Origin: Oscillospiraceae bacterium
Lineage (GTDB): Bacteria > Bacillota > Clostridia > Oscillospirales > Oscillospiraceae
Assembly: GCA_017552325.1 (NCBI GenBank)
Contig: JAFZQE010000016.1
Location: forward strand, 1-33,782
DNA: 33,782 nucleotides
Direction: 5' to 3'
Part shown: positions 14,442-22,116 of the stretch, in pieces
Numbering within the stretch: position 1 is the stretch's first letter
Layout of the letters: every line of letters starts with the position of its first letter
Notes under the pieces: generated by a model
Database searches by the model: none
What the model was told of the DNA's origin: nothing
What the model saw: only the letters and a program-made list of their open reading frames with translations
Made by a program: the position numbers and the translations under genes

Positions 14442-15523
14442 CAGCGGTCGAGACAGCTGAAGCAGGGGTCGATGCTGGCGATGATGAGGCCGGCGTCCGC
14501 CACGGTGTTGCCGTGCAGCATGTGCGGCACGGTCGGCGTGTTCTTGTACGAGGGCACGTGCACGCTGATGCGGGCGTTGTTGAAGCCGCCGTTGCCGACG
14601 ACCATGTGGCTGAGCTGGCCGCGGGGCGCTTCGTGCATCTTCACGGCCATGCCTTCCTTGATCTTGACCAGCTTGTTGCCGAGGTTGATGGGCCCCTCGG
14701 GCAGGTTCTCCAGCGCCTGGCGGAGGATCTTGATGCTCTCGTAGCACTCGAGCGCGCGGACGACCACGCGGTCGAACACGTCGCCGTTCGGGGTGACGGG
14801 CACGTCGAACTCAAAATCGCCGTAGGCGGAATAGGGGGAGTCGCGGCGGACGTCGATGTCGACGCCGGAGGCTCTCGCGTGGGGGCCGACCGCGCCCATG
14901 CGCAGCGCGTCTTCTCTCGTCAGCACGCCGACGCCCTTGGTACGCATGGCGATGGTCTTGTCGTTGACGACGATGTCGACGATGCGGTCGAGCGGGGCCT
15001 TGAGCTTGTCCAGCGCAGCCAGCAGGTCGCGGCGCAGATCGTCGTCGATGTCGCGGCGGGAGCCGCCGATCGTGATCATCGCGTAGTTGACGCGGTTGCC
15101 GGTCATGCGCTCGAGCAGATCCATCACGAGCTCGCGCTCGTCCCAGATGTGCATGAACATGCTGTCGTGCCCGATGATGTGGCAGGCGATGCCGAACCAC
15201 AGGAAATGGGAGTGCAGGCGCTCGAGCTCGGCGGTGATGACGCGGATGTAGTCGCCGCGCTTCGGCACCTGGATGCCGTTGATGGCCTCCACGGCCATCG
15301 CGTACGTGAAGGCGTGCGAGTGCGAGCAGATGCCGCAGACGCGCTCCACCAGCACGAGGGTCTGGATGGCGTTGCGCTCGGTGGCAAGCTTCTCAATGCC
15401 GCGGTGGTTGTAGCCTACGAAGACCTCCGCGTCCTTGATGACTTCGCCTTCGGTGATGAGCCTGGCGTGGACCGGCTCCTCCAGGGAGGGATGGTACGGT
15501 CCGATGGGAACGATATAACTCAT
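14441..15523 (-). CDS. mbhL: [NiFe]-hydrogenase large (catalytic) subunit, group 4, MbhL/EchE type
   Basis: This 360-residue catalytic subunit reduces protons to H2. Both metal-binding motifs are intact: RVCGICSHSH with C63 and C66, and DPCFSC with C354 and C357. It is therefore a true hydrogenase and not a NuoD or Mbx homologue that has lost the site. The protein ends three residues after the last cysteine (CLDR), so there is no C-terminal peptide for a maturation protease to remove. MHIWDERELVMDLLERMTGN and the nearby RVNYAMITIGGSRRD are typical of group 4 enzymes. It starts one base after mbhK and overlaps hypA by one base. Confidence 0.97.
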   Translation of the reverse strand: MSYIVPIGPYHPSLEEPVHARLITEGEVIKDAEVFVGYNHRGIEKLATERNAIQTLVLVERVCGICSHSHAFTYAMAVEAINGIQVPKRGDYIRVITAELERLHSHFLWFGIACHIIGHDSMFMHIWDERELVMDLLERMTGNRVNYAMITIGGSRRDIDDDLRRDLLAALDKLKAPLDRIVDIVVNDKTIAMRTKGVGVLTREDALRMGAVGPHARASGVDIDVRRDSPYSAYGDFEFDVPVTPNGDVFDRVVVRALECYESIKILRQALENLPEGPINLGNKLVKIKEGMAVKMHEAPRGQLSHMVVGNGGFNNARISVHVPSYKNTPTVPHMLHGNTVADAGLIIASIDPCFSCLDR

Positions 15524-15524
15524 C

Positions 15525-15926
15525 TCACTCCTCCTCCTTGACTTTCTTCATGTTGTCCACCAGTTCGCTCAGAGGCGTGACCATGATCTGGCCCCTGCCC
15601 TGCGCTTCCAGCATGTCCTCCGGCAAGAACAGCCGCTTGGACATGTCGAGTCCCTCAAACTCGATGCCGAAGATCTCGTTGATCTCACGCTCCGGCCAGC
15701 TGGCCGCCGTGTCGTAGATCTCGCTGATCGAAGGCACCTTCGTCTCTCCGACGAGCAGATACCTTTCGATGGCGGGAGGCACGGAGTAGTCCCAGCTGAC
15801 CACCGGCTGTCCGTCTTTGTTCAGAAAGCCGTGGATCATGACGAGATAACGTCCGGCCTTTTTCATGCGCTCGGCCAGAGGAAGGACCTGGTCCCTGGTG
15901 ATTTGCGTTACCTTGTTCTCCTGCAT
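15525..15926 (-). CDS. mbhK: NuoC-like hydrogenase subunit (MbhK)
   Basis: This 133-residue soluble protein of the complex I 30-kDa (NuoC) family has the signature WPEREINEIFGIEFEGLDMS, followed by KRLFLPED. It forms the peripheral arm with MbhL and MbhJ. A GTG at 15935 would add three residues, but ATG 15926 has GAGGTG six bases before it and is preferred. It is the first gene of the structural operon. The 161-base gap upstream (15927-16087) shows a small hairpin (15974-15979 with 15986-15991) and a repeat, but no clear promoter. Transcription may therefore continue from the hyp genes. Confidence 0.9.
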   Translation of the reverse strand: MQENKVTQITRDQVLPLAERMKKAGRYLVMIHGFLNKDGQPVVSWDYSVPPAIERYLLVGETKVPSISEIYDTAASWPEREINEIFGIEFEGLDMSKRLFLPEDMLEAQGRGQIMVTPLSELVDNMKKVKEEE

Positions 15927-16003
15927 TCCTTTCACCTCTCTATTGTCATTGGTTTTCTTGCTATTTATCGACAGCGCTCTCTCGGGAGCGCGGATCGACC
16001 GTG

Positions 16004-16062
16004 GTTAGTTTTTAGTTTCTGGTTTCTAGTTTTTAGAAGAAACGGAGGTCGTCTCCTGTCAT
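16004..16062. repeat. TTTTTAG-iterated intergenic repeat, copy 1
   Basis: Iterated TAGTTTTTAG/TTTCTAG words are followed by AAACGG and TCTCCTGTCAT. The same order of words occurs at 24813-24912, so these are two diverged copies of one intergenic repeat. It lies between hypE and mbhK. Confidence 0.6.
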
Positions 16063-16087
16063 TCCGAATTTCGAACTCCGAATCGGA

Positions 16088-17086
16088 TCAGCAGATTCTC
16101 GGCAGCTGCGCGCCGCTGAGCTTCTGCAGAATGCGCCGGCCGCCGAGCGCCGTGCGCAGCGTCACCTTGCCGGGATAGGCCCCGGTCACATGACCGATGA
16201 GGGCGGCGTTTTCGCCCTCGGGGCAGCTTCTCATCGCGGTGAGCACGGTCTCCGCGTCCTCCGGAGCGGCGACACAGAGGAGCTTGCCCTCGTTGGCGCA
16301 GTAGAGCGGGTCGAGGCCCAGCAGCTCGCAGGCCGCCTTCACCTCGCCGCGCACCGGCAGCGCCTCTTCCTCCAGCTCGATGCCGAGCGGCGTGTTCTCC
16401 ACAAACTCGCACAGCGTCGTGGCCGCGCCGCCCCGCGTCGGGTCGCGCAGCACGCGCACCGCCGCGCCGCTCGAGAGGATCTTATCCGCCATGCCGTTCA
16501 GGGCCGCACAGTCGGATCTCAGTTCCCCCTGCAGCATGCCGCTGCGCGCGAGCATCACGGCCGTGCCGTGGTCGCCCAGCGTGCCGGAGCAGAGCACCGC
16601 GTCGCCGGGGCGGATCGCCGCCGGGCTGAGACCGGGGTATTTCAGAAAGCCGATGCCGGCGGTGTTGATGTAGAGCTTGTCGCCGCGGCCGCGCTCGACG
16701 ACCTTCGTGTCGCCGGTGACGACCTGCACGCCGGCCTGTTGGGCCGCTTTTTTCATGGAATCCAGCACGCGCTCCAGATCGGCGAGGGGAAAGCCCTCCT
16801 CGATGATCAGCGCGCAGCTGAGATACTGCGGCACGCCGCCGCACATCGCGACGTCGTTGACCGTGCCGCAGACCGCGAGCTTGCCGATGTCGCCGCCCGG
16901 GAAGAAGATCGGATCGACGACAAAGCTGTCGGTCGAGAAGACCAGCTCTTCCGCCCCGGGGATCACGGCGCCGTCGCCCAAGGCGCGCAGCGCGGGATTG
17001 TCCAGCGCGGGGAGGATGCTGTTTTCGATCAGACGCGAGGTTTTTTTGCCCCCGCTGCCGTAGTCCAAAGTAATGATGTCGTCCAT
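16088..17086 (-). CDS. hypE: Hydrogenase maturation protein HypE
   Basis: This 332-residue enzyme of the PurM/ThiL fold converts the carbamoyl group placed on its C-terminal cysteine into thiocyanate, the source of the CN ligands. The start ITLDYGSGGKKTSRLI, the ATP-site motifs FSTDSFVVDPIFFPGGDIG (about 50-68), CGTVNDVAMCGG and VVTGDTKVV, and the C-terminal PRIC with its terminal Cys are all present. It starts one base after the hypD stop and is the last gene of the hypFCDE group. It is followed by a repeat and then the hydrogenase operon. Confidence 0.97.
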   Translation of the reverse strand: MDDIITLDYGSGGKKTSRLIENSILPALDNPALRALGDGAVIPGAEELVFSTDSFVVDPIFFPGGDIGKLAVCGTVNDVAMCGGVPQYLSCALIIEEGFPLADLERVLDSMKKAAQQAGVQVVTGDTKVVERGRGDKLYINTAGIGFLKYPGLSPAAIRPGDAVLCSGTLGDHGTAVMLARSGMLQGELRSDCAALNGMADKILSSGAAVRVLRDPTRGGAATTLCEFVENTPLGIELEEEALPVRGEVKAACELLGLDPLYCANEGKLLCVAAPEDAETVLTAMRSCPEGENAALIGHVTGAYPGKVTLRTALGGRRILQKLSGAQLPRIC

Positions 17087-17087
17087 G

Positions 17088-18155
17088 TCACACCGTCTGA
17101 TAGTTATATGCCGCCGCGCAGGCGCCCTCCGAGGACACCATGCAGGGGCCGACCGGATCCTCCGGCGTGCAGCGCCGCCAGAACATCGGGCAGTCCGCCG
17201 GGCGGCAGCGGCCGCAGATCACGTCGCCGCAGCGGCAGGGCGTGGGCGCCTCGGCCTCCGGCGGCTCGACGCCGAACTTCTTCTCCGCGTCCCAGGCGGC
17301 GAATTCCTCCCGCCAGCCGAGGCCGCTTGCCTCGATCATGCCGAGGCCGCGCCAGAGCTCGCGCCGGGGCGCGAAGCACTGCGCGATCACGCGCTGCGCC
17401 AAAGGGTTCCCCTCGGCGCGCACGGCGCGCGGATAGGCGTTTTCCAGCTTCGGTTCTCCCTCGGCGAGCTGCCGCAGGATCAGGTACAGCGCATGGAGGA
17501 TCTCCTCTGGCTCAAAGCCGCCCACCACGGCGGGCAGGCCGTACTCCTCCGGCAGGAAGCGGAAGGCCTCCGCGCCGATGACCGTGGCCACATGCCCGGG
17601 GCAGAGGAAGCCCTGCACCGCAAAGTCCTCCTGCCGCAGCAGCGCCCGCAGCGCGGGCTCCACGGTTTTCAGCATCGACCAGACCGAAAAGTTCTTCACG
17701 CCGCGCTCCCGCGCCGTCAGCACGGCGGCCGCGGTGCCGGGGGCGGTGGTCTCGAAGCCGACGCCGAGGAAGACGATCTCCTTGTCCGGGCTGCGCTGCG
17801 CAAGCTCCACCGCGTCGACCGGCGAGTAGACCAGCTCGACACGCGCGCCCAGGGCGCGGCGGCGCTGCAGACTGTCCCCCGGGCGGCTGCCCGGGACGCG
17901 CAGCATGTCGCCGTAGCTGGCGAGGATGACGCCCGGCTCTCCGCTCAGCTCGAGCAGCCGGTCGATGACGGCCGCCGGGGTCACGCAGACGGGGCAGCCG
18001 GGGCCGCTGAGGAGCTCGACGCCCTCCGGCAGCAGCGACTTGATGCCCGCGCGGGCGATCGACATCGTGTGCGTGCCGCAGACCTCCATGAGCTTGGCGC
18101 GCAGCGGCGGCAGGGCCCCTATCGCGTTCAGCCAGTACTCCGCCTCAGAGCGCAT
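17088..18155 (-). CDS. hypD: Hydrogenase maturation protein HypD
   Basis: This 355-residue [4Fe-4S] scaffold, with HypC, assembles the Fe(CN)2CO unit. Conserved motifs are EVCGTHTM, LSGPGCPVCVTP, FLGVGFETTAP, GFLCPGHV and a cysteine-rich tail (CRCGDVICGRCRPADCP, then CTPEDPVGPCMVSSEGAC). The longer frame begins at 18221, but ATG 18155 follows GGGAGGA by about eight bases and gives the usual N-terminus. It overlaps the end of hypC by 11 bases. The tail is richer in cysteines than I expect, with added CRCG and CGRC pairs. Confidence 0.97.
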   Translation of the reverse strand: MRSEAEYWLNAIGALPPLRAKLMEVCGTHTMSIARAGIKSLLPEGVELLSGPGCPVCVTPAAVIDRLLELSGEPGVILASYGDMLRVPGSRPGDSLQRRRALGARVELVYSPVDAVELAQRSPDKEIVFLGVGFETTAPGTAAAVLTARERGVKNFSVWSMLKTVEPALRALLRQEDFAVQGFLCPGHVATVIGAEAFRFLPEEYGLPAVVGGFEPEEILHALYLILRQLAEGEPKLENAYPRAVRAEGNPLAQRVIAQCFAPRRELWRGLGMIEASGLGWREEFAAWDAEKKFGVEPPEAEAPTPCRCGDVICGRCRPADCPMFWRRCTPEDPVGPCMVSSEGACAAAYNYQTV

Positions 18156-18363
18156 CGCGTAGTTCCTCCCAGGCCCCGATGTCCTCGAGGGCCTGCTCCT
18201 CCGGCAGCCGCTCAATGGCAAAGCCCGCGTGGACGATCACGTAATCGCCCGGCTTCGGGTCGTCGATGAAGTCGACCCGGACGCTGCGGCGCATGCCCAT
18301 CGACTCGGCAATGGCCTCGTTTCCCTTTATTTCAATCAGCTTGAGCGGAACCGCCAGACACAT
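18145..18363 (-). CDS. hypC: Hydrogenase maturation chaperone HypC
   Basis: This 72-residue small beta-barrel chaperone binds iron via its N-terminal cysteine (MCLAVPLKL, Cys2) and hands it from HypD to the large subunit. GDYVIVHAGFAIERL is also typical. The ATG lies 32 bases inside the hypF end and the stop lies inside hypD, so HypF, C and D are tightly coupled. AGGAAAGGG lies upstream of ATG. Confidence 0.97.
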   Translation of the reverse strand: MCLAVPLKLIEIKGNEAIAESMGMRRSVRVDFIDDPKPGDYVIVHAGFAIERLPEEQALEDIGAWEELRDAL

Positions 18364-20596
18364 GTTCCCTTTCCTCCAACAGAGCCTCTGCGATCATCAG
18401 CTGGCCGAGGGACAGGCCCTCGTCGTTGGGCGAGACTCTCCGATGCCGCAGGACGCGGAAGCCCTCTTTTTCCAGGGCGGCCGGCAGCGCGCGCATCAAA
18501 ATCATATTCTGGAACGTGCCGCCCGAGAGCGCCACGTCGTTGATCTTCGTTTTCTCCCGCGCCGCGCGGCAGGTCTCGGCCGCCATCGCGACGAGGGTGT
18601 TGTGGAAGCGCCCCGCGATCTCGCCTGTCGGCAGGCCGCGGTCCCGGTCTTCGGCCAGCGCGCGGATCGTCGGCCGCCAGTCAAAGCGCAGGGGGCTGCC
18701 CTCCAGCGCGAAGGGGTAGCTTGCTTCCGTCTCCGTCGCAGCGGCCTCCAGCAGCACCGCCCCCTGGCCCTCGTAGCTGGCGAGGGTCTTGATGCCGAGG
18801 ATCGCGGCCACGCCGTCGAACAGGCGGCCCATGCCGCTCGAGAGCGGGCAGTTGAGCCCGGCGGCCAGCATCTTCTCATAGAGCGCCGCGCCAGGGACCG
18901 CTGAAGCGTCCAGCCCGGCCTCGCGCAGCAGCGCGAAGGCCACGCGGTCGAGCTCCTTCGTCGCCCGGTCGCCGCCGATCAGCGGGATCGGCCGGATCGA
19001 GCCGAAGCGCTCATAGCCCCGGAGATCCCCGATCAGGCATTCGCCGCCCCAGGTCGTGCCGTCGTCGCCGTAGCCCGTGCCGTCCCAGACGAGGCCGATC
19101 GCCGGCCCCTCCAGGCCGTTGTCGGCAAGGCACGCGGCCAAATGCGCGTGGTGGTGCTGCACAGCGATCACCGGCAGCTTTTCTCTCGCGCCGCGCTCCT
19201 GCGCATAAGCCGTGGAGAGGTAGTCGGGATGCTTATCGCAGACCAGCGCCGCAGGACGAATGTCAAACAGGCGCTCGAAGTGGCGGATCTGCGCTTCGTA
19301 GTGGGCGAAGGTCTCGGCGTTTTTCAGATCGCCGATGTGCTGCACGGCGAAGACGCTCTCCCCGCGCGAAAGGCAGAAGCTCGCCTTCTGCTCGGCCCCG
19401 CAGGCCAGGATCGGCCGCAGCGGCCGCCCCGTCTGCAGCGGGAAGGGCACGTAGCCCCGGCTGCGGCGGGCGAAATATTCCTTCCCGTCCAGGACCCAGC
19501 ACAGCGAGTCGTCGCAGCGGGTCTGGATCTCGCGGTCGTGCAGCAGGAAGCCGTCGGCGATGCCGTGCAGCTTCTCCAGCGCCTCGGCGTTTTTGAACAT
19601 GATCGGCGTGTCGGACAGATTCGCGCTCGTCATGACCAGCGCGTCGATGTCCTCGCCGAACAGCAGCACGTGCAGCGGCGTGTAGGGCAGCATCACGCCG
19701 AGAAAGCCGTTCTCGCTAAGATGCTCCAGCCCCGGCTCGCGCTTGCGGAGCAGCACGATCGGCTTGTGGAAGCTCTCGAGCACCGCGCGTTCCCCTTCGC
19801 TGACAACGCAGAGTTTCTCCGCGCAGGCCGTATTGCGGCACATGATGGCAAATGGTTTTTCGTCGCGCTGCTTGCGGCGGCGGAGCGTCCGCGCAATTGT
19901 CGGATCATCGCAGCGGCAGGCGAGGTGCATGCCGCCGAGGCCCTTGACCGCGACGATTTTCCCCTGCTTCAGCGCCTCGCGCGCCAGCCCGATCGCGTCG
20001 CCCGGGAGCTCCCGCCCTTCGGCGTCGAGATAAAAGACCCGCGGGCCGCAGACCGGGCAGCAGTCCGGCTGGGCGTGGTAGCGGCGGTTTTCGATGTCGT
20101 GGTACTCGCGGTCGCAGTCCGGGCACATCGGGAAGCCGCTCATCGAGGTCAGCGCTCGGTCGTAGGGCAGATCCTTGATGATCGTGAAGCGCGGACCGCA
20201 GTTGGTGCAGTTGATGAAGGGGTAGCGGTAACGCCGGTCGGCCGGGTCGAGCAGCTCGCGCCGGCAGTCCTCGCAGAGGCCTACGTCCGGCGAGACGAGG
20301 GTGTTGCGCAGCTCCTCGGTGCGGCTCTTTTGGATCTCAAAGCCCTGAAAATGCCGCAGCTCCGGGCTGAATTCGGTCTCGACGCGCTCGATCAGCGCGA
20401 GCTTCGGCGCGCGCAGCGGCACGTCCGCCACAAAGCGCTCCAGCTCCGGGCGCTCGCCCTCCAGCTCCAGCTCCACGCCGGAGGAGGTGTTTTTGATATA
20501 GCCGGAGAGCCGGTATTCGCGCACCAGCTTGTGGATGAAGGGGCGAAAGCCGACGCCCTGGACGATCCCGTGTATCTTGACAGTCGCTCTCTCCAC
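18332..20596 (-). CDS. hypF: Carbamoyltransferase HypF
   Basis: This 754-residue enzyme makes carbamoyl-adenylate from carbamoyl phosphate and transfers it to HypE. The domains in order are: acylphosphatase (GIVQGVGFRPF, about 9-19), two zinc fingers (CEDC...CTNC and CPDC...CPVC, about 108-185), a YrdC-like domain (GKIVAVKGLGGMHLAC, about 215-230) and a C-terminal Kae1-like domain (VIAVQHHHAHLAACL and VALSGGTFQNMIL). It begins with GTG 20596. The site AAGGAC is rather distant, so translation may be modest. It is the first gene of the maturation operon, after a good promoter (20664-20692). Confidence 0.97.
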   Translation of the reverse strand: MERATVKIHGIVQGVGFRPFIHKLVREYRLSGYIKNTSSGVELELEGERPELERFVADVPLRAPKLALIERVETEFSPELRHFQGFEIQKSRTEELRNTLVSPDVGLCEDCRRELLDPADRRYRYPFINCTNCGPRFTIIKDLPYDRALTSMSGFPMCPDCDREYHDIENRRYHAQPDCCPVCGPRVFYLDAEGRELPGDAIGLAREALKQGKIVAVKGLGGMHLACRCDDPTIARTLRRRKQRDEKPFAIMCRNTACAEKLCVVSEGERAVLESFHKPIVLLRKREPGLEHLSENGFLGVMLPYTPLHVLLFGEDIDALVMTSANLSDTPIMFKNAEALEKLHGIADGFLLHDREIQTRCDDSLCWVLDGKEYFARRSRGYVPFPLQTGRPLRPILACGAEQKASFCLSRGESVFAVQHIGDLKNAETFAHYEAQIRHFERLFDIRPAALVCDKHPDYLSTAYAQERGAREKLPVIAVQHHHAHLAACLADNGLEGPAIGLVWDGTGYGDDGTTWGGECLIGDLRGYERFGSIRPIPLIGGDRATKELDRVAFALLREAGLDASAVPGAALYEKMLAAGLNCPLSSGMGRLFDGVAAILGIKTLASYEGQGAVLLEAAATETEASYPFALEGSPLRFDWRPTIRALAEDRDRGLPTGEIAGRFHNTLVAMAAETCRAAREKTKINDVALSGGTFQNMILMRALPAALEKEGFRVLRHRRVSPNDEGLSLGQLMIAEALLEEREHVSGGSAQAD

Positions 20597-20663
20597 AGTC
20601 CCCTGGCGTCCTTTCCGGGCGAAGCCCCCGGCTTCGTCAAAAATCAGACAATAATACAGCTAC

Positions 20664-20692
20664 ATTTTACTTCAAAATCTTTATTTTATCAA
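20664..20692 (-). promoter_or_regulatory. Sigma-A promoter for hypFCDE
   Basis: On the minus strand TTGATA (20692-20687) and TAAAAT (20669-20664) are 17 bases apart, in an AT-rich island between hypF and ypeB. The leader of about 60 bases contains a seven-base-pair hairpin (20620-20626 with 20630-20636). As no clear promoter lies before mbhK, this may drive the hydrogenase genes as well. Confidence 0.75.
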
Positions 20693-20722
20693 GTCCATTT
20701 CTGCCCTTTTCCCAAAAAATCC

Positions 20723-20754
20723 AAAAGAAAAGCGCCCTCGTGAGGGGCGCTTTT
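20723..20754 (-). terminator. Intrinsic terminator of the gltX-ypeB unit
   Basis: A ten-base-pair stem (20745-20754 with 20728-20737), a loop of seven and T-rich sequence on the minus strand start within the ypeB stop codon. It separates ypeB from the hyp promoter. Confidence 0.85.
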
Positions 20755-22028
20755 CAGCCGATAATGATCTCCTCCTGCCTGCCGCTCTCCGCGTTGAGCC
20801 GGATACGCACGCGGCGCGCGTTTTCGTCCAGGCAGTCCAGCTCCCAGCAGGGGATGCTGCGCCCGTCCGCGCCGGCCAAGGTGACGCGCCGCGCCGAGCG
20901 CAGCGTCAGCCCGGCGGGCAGCAGGGCCTTCGCCTCCGCCTCGCCGAGCGTCCAGTCGCTCTCGGCGGCCTCTCCCTGCAGGGCGCTCAGATCCAGCGCG
21001 AGGAGCGAGCCGTCGTCGAGCGCGACGGAGAGCGCGATCTCGCGGTCGAGCCCGGCCGCGCCGTCCGTCTCCGCGCTGCCGCGCAGATCCAGGACGTTGC
21101 CGCGGCGCGTCTTCTCCTCCCAGCGCAGGCCAGTATAACCCAGCGCCGCCAGCGCCTTCTCCGCGGCGGCAACGGCCTCTTTCTCGCCGATCAGGCTCTC
21201 CTCGACCAGGCGCGCATTCCGCAGGCTCTCAAGCCCACGCGCCGTCACGGTGACTGTTGTGCCGCCGAGGCTCAGCAGCAGCTTCCCCTCGTCCTCGTAG
21301 CGCGCGGCGAGTTCAAAGTCCTCCGGCTCGCAGCCGAGCAGCGCGGCCGCCTGCTCCCGCGCCTTTTCCTCGTCGACCGGCTCCGCCTGCCCTTCCTCGC
21401 GGGCGCTGTACTGCCCGTGATAGCTGAGCGCCTCCGCCGCCGGGAAGTCCTTCGCGTAGGCGCCGAGGCGCTCGCTGAGGAAGGCGGGGACCTCGTCGAG
21501 GATGTTGGCGACGCGCGCCTCGCGGCTGTCCATCGTCAGCTTCCCGTCGCGCAGCTCCCCGCGCATCGCGTCCAGCTCTTCGGCGAGGGCCGAGGCCGTG
21601 TCGGACAGACGCGCCATCGTCCCGCGCTGCTCGTCGGTGAAGCCCTGCTCCGCCGCCTCGCGGCAGAGGGTGTAGGCGTAGTCGCCGCTGAGGCTGATGA
21701 AGCGCTTGAGCTCCTCCATCTCCACGGTGGAAAAGGGCAGCGCGGCCAGCGCCGTCCCGGCCCGGCCCGCGTCGGCGTAGATCTCGGCGCAGACCCTGGC
21801 GCACATCGCGCCGTCCCCGGCGTAGCGGCTCTTGTCCAGCGAAAGGCTCAGATCCTGCAGCGCGCCGACCGTCTCCTCGAAGGCGCGGTCGGCGTCCGCG
21901 GCCGTCTGGCGGCGGTAGGCCAGCAGATGCCCCCAGCTCAGGGCCGAAAACAGGCTCAGCACCAGCAGCGCCGCGGCGGCGTAGCTGACGATGCGCACCA
22001 GCGCGCGACGGCTGATCCGTTTGAACAT
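20754..22028 (-). CDS. ypeB: Germination protein YpeB-like
   Basis: This 424-residue exported protein is resembling YpeB, which in spore formers stabilises and localises the cortex-lytic enzyme SleB. There is one N-terminal membrane anchor (about 14-34) and a helical middle domain with the family-like stretch MDSREARVANILDEVP, then PAFLSERLG. Three PepSY-like repeats follow (about 215-265, 275-345 and 355-424), the last ending EEIIIG. No sleB gene is adjacent, though the two are usually neighbours. It lies downstream of gltX. Its ribosome-binding site is locked in a 16-base-pair hairpin (22031-22077). If the assignment is right, the organism can probably form spores. Confidence 0.85.
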   Translation of the reverse strand: MFKRISRRALVRIVSYAAAALLVLSLFSALSWGHLLAYRRQTAADADRAFEETVGALQDLSLSLDKSRYAGDGAMCARVCAEIYADAGRAGTALAALPFSTVEMEELKRFISLSGDYAYTLCREAAEQGFTDEQRGTMARLSDTASALAEELDAMRGELRDGKLTMDSREARVANILDEVPAFLSERLGAYAKDFPAAEALSYHGQYSAREEGQAEPVDEEKAREQAAALLGCEPEDFELAARYEDEGKLLLSLGGTTVTVTARGLESLRNARLVEESLIGEKEAVAAAEKALAALGYTGLRWEEKTRRGNVLDLRGSAETDGAAGLDREIALSVALDDGSLLALDLSALQGEAAESDWTLGEAEAKALLPAGLTLRSARRVTLAGADGRSIPCWELDCLDENARRVRIRLNAESGRQEEIIIG

Positions 22029-22030
22029 GA

Positions 22031-22077
22031 AAAATCACCTCTTTTGAAGCTTATTTTGCTCCAAAAGAGGTGATTTT
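22031..22077 (-). promoter_or_regulatory. 16-bp perfect hairpin that covers the ypeB ribosome-binding site
   Basis: Bases 22031-22046 and 22062-22077 are perfect complements with a 15-base loop. On the minus strand the 3' arm contains AAGAGGTG, seven bases before the ypeB ATG, so folding would hide the site. The arm ends in a run of five T, so the structure can also act as terminator of gltX. Either way it should keep ypeB expression low in vegetative cells. Confidence 0.75.
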
Positions 22078-22084
22078 ATGTGCT

Positions 22085-22116
22085 CATTACACTACGCACT
22101 ACGCACTAAGCACTCA
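22085..22116. repeat. Short tandem heptamer (CACTACG-type) at the gltX end
   Basis: CACTACG-CACTACG-CACTAAG-CACT units run over the gltX stop codon (22106-22108). They are of the type ATTACACATTACGCATTA that is common in intergenic regions of many Firmicutes. It may represent slippage or a repeat remnant. Confidence 0.55.

Noticed and set aside
16190-18269. Plus-strand open frames opposite hypE and hypD
   Set aside because: They are Arg/Ala-rich shadows of two certain maturation genes and have no support of their own.
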